From: an uncultured bacterium
GTDB taxonomy: Bacteria; Hydrogenedentota; Hydrogenedentia; Hydrogenedentales; SLHB01
Assembly: GCA_937928585.1 (NCBI GenBank)
Contig: CALEZK010000129.1
Span: 1 to 6,900, forward strand
Length of the DNA stretch: 6,900 bases
Direction of reading: 5' to 3'
Below, one piece after another: positions 5,956 to 6,900 of the stretch (position 1 is its first letter; every line of letters starts with the position of its first letter). Under the pieces are notes generated by a model that did not search any database, was not told where the DNA came from, and saw only the letters and a list, made by a program, of their open reading frames with translations. Position numbers and translations under genes: made by a program.

Positions 5956-6900
5956 ATGAACCAACAATCCTGTAACCACTGCGACTTCGGTCAGAGTCAG
6001 ATGGCCACCACGCGCCGCGAGTTCCTGAAGCGGACCGGTACCGGGTTCGGCATGCTCGGCCTCACAGGCCTGCTGCAATCCAGCGTGCAGGCGGCAAGTC
6101 CCTTCACCGTCCGCAATGCGCAGTTCGCGCCCAAAGCGAAGTCGGTCATTTTCCTGTTCATGTATGGCGGCCCCAGCGGCTTCGACCTTTTCGATTACAA
6201 ACCCGACCTCGATAAGTTTGACGGAAAGAAACTCGATTGGAAGGGCGAGCTGAAACCCTTCAGCCCGAATCCAGGGCCCTTAATGCGCAGTCCGTACAAG
6301 TTTCAGCAGTATGGGCAAAGCGGTGCATGGGTCTCCGAGAAGTATCCCGCACTCGCAAATTGTGTGGATGACATCGCGTTCATCAAGTCATGCTATGCCG
6401 AGAGCAACAATCACGCGCCCGCATTGTTTCAGATGAATACCGGCTATATTCGCGTAGGCTTCCCGAGCATCGGCTCGTGGCTGACCTACGGATTGGGCAC
6501 GGAAAATCAGAATCTGCCAGGCTACGTCGTGATGTACGATCCGCGCGGTGGTCCGATTGGTGGACCGCAGAATTGGGGTTCCGGTTTCCTGCCAAGTTCG
6601 TATCAGGCCACGCCGTTGCGATCGAGCGGCACGCCCATCATCAATTTGGAGAAACAGCGCGGAATTAACGACGAGCAGCAGCGCGCGCAGCTCGACCTCC
6701 TCGCGAAGCTGAATCAGGAACACTACGACCAACATCCCGGCGAAGCGGACTTGGCAGCGCGCATCGAAAGTTTTGAACTTGCCTACCGCATGCAAATGGC
6801 CGCGCCGGAAGCCGTCGAAATTGCCAAAGAAAACGACGAAACAAAGGCGTTGTACGGTCTGAATACGGACAAGACCAAGTACTTCGGCAGTCAGTTGCTG
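5956..6900 (+). CDS. Tat-exported DUF1501 protein, 3' end outside window
   Basis: The frame runs open to the last base; 315 residues are visible of a family usually well over 400. A twin-arginine signal, TRREFLKRTG (19-28), precedes a weakly hydrophobic stretch ending near SSVQA (42-46), so folded export by Tat is predicted. The mature part matches DUF1501, whose fold is related to alkaline phosphatases and sulfatases: SVIFLFMYGGPSGFDLFDYKP (63-83), SPYKFQQYGQSGAWVSE (112-128), ESNNHAPALFQMNTG (149-163), GSWLTYGLGTENQNLPGYVV (173-192), WGSGFLPSSYQ (207-217) and FELAYRMQ (273-280). Two cysteines, CNHC (6-9), lie ahead of the Tat motif. The ATG at 5956 has GGA seven bases upstream; the ATG at 6001 is an alternative that would drop the cysteines. 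The gap of 27 bases after the DUF1549/DUF1553 stop, on the same strand, indicates one operon. The substrate is unknown. Confidence 0.92.
   Translation, partial: MNQQSCNHCDFGQSQMATTRREFLKRTGTGFGMLGLTGLLQSSVQAASPFTVRNAQFAPKAKSVIFLFMYGGPSGFDLFDYKPDLDKFDGKKLDWKGELKPFSPNPGPLMRSPYKFQQYGQSGAWVSEKYPALANCVDDIAFIKSCYAESNNHAPALFQMNTGYIRVGFPSIGSWLTYGLGTENQNLPGYVVMYDPRGGPIGGPQNWGSGFLPSSYQATPLRSSGTPIINLEKQRGINDEQQRAQLDLLAKLNQEHYDQHPGEADLAARIESFELAYRMQMAAPEAVEIAKENDETKALYGLNTDKTKYFGSQLL

Noticed and set aside
1..6900. tRNA, rRNA, CRISPR arrays, insertion sequences or attachment sites
   Set aside because: I looked for cloverleaf arms, regularly spaced repeats, transposase motifs and terminal inverted repeats and saw none.

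Overview
The window looks like a chromosomal stretch from an environmental bacterium of the Planctomycetota/Verrucomicrobiota/Lentisphaerota/Hydrogenedentota type. The main evidence is the pair at the right end: a large exported DUF1549/DUF1553 protein (PSCyt2-PSD1) followed 27 bases later by a Tat-exported DUF1501 protein. That pairing is greatly expanded in those phyla and uncommon elsewhere. The DNA is moderately GC-rich, codon use is even across the genes, and nothing suggests a recent mobile insertion. I cannot fix the phylum from this window.

Left part (1-2239): the 3' end of a multi-helix inner-membrane protein runs into a good intrinsic terminator (517-558). Next come ruvA (614-1213) and ruvB (1217-2239), three bases apart, encoding the Holliday-junction branch-migration motor. 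ruvC is not adjacent. ruvA has no visible ribosome-binding site, but a promoter-like pair of hexamers lies directly before its ATG, which would suggest a leaderless transcript.

Middle part (2240-3371): a 271-base gap precedes a PilZ-domain gene (2511-2969) whose c-di-GMP-binding motifs are intact. The 140 bases before that gene can fold into three successive hairpins that match no riboswitch I recognise. The PilZ gene converges on a small minus-strand gene for a single-pass membrane protein (3096-3371). A perfect 12-bp hairpin between them, with an A-tract on one side and a T-tract on the other, probably terminates both.

Right part (3372-6900): the small membrane gene and the DUF1549/DUF1553 gene (3535-5928) diverge from a roughly 160-base control region. 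The DUF1549/DUF1553 protein has a Sec-type signal peptide and a CxxCH motif, but lacks the usual N-terminal planctomycete cytochrome domain. The DUF1501 gene (from 5956) has a twin-arginine signal and is cut by the window end. The two very probably form one operon acting outside the cytoplasm, with no established biochemical function.

Most of the window is ordinary. The points most worth following are the structured leader of the PilZ gene, the cytochrome-less architecture and split export routes of the DUF1549/1553-DUF1501 pair, and the orphan small membrane protein.
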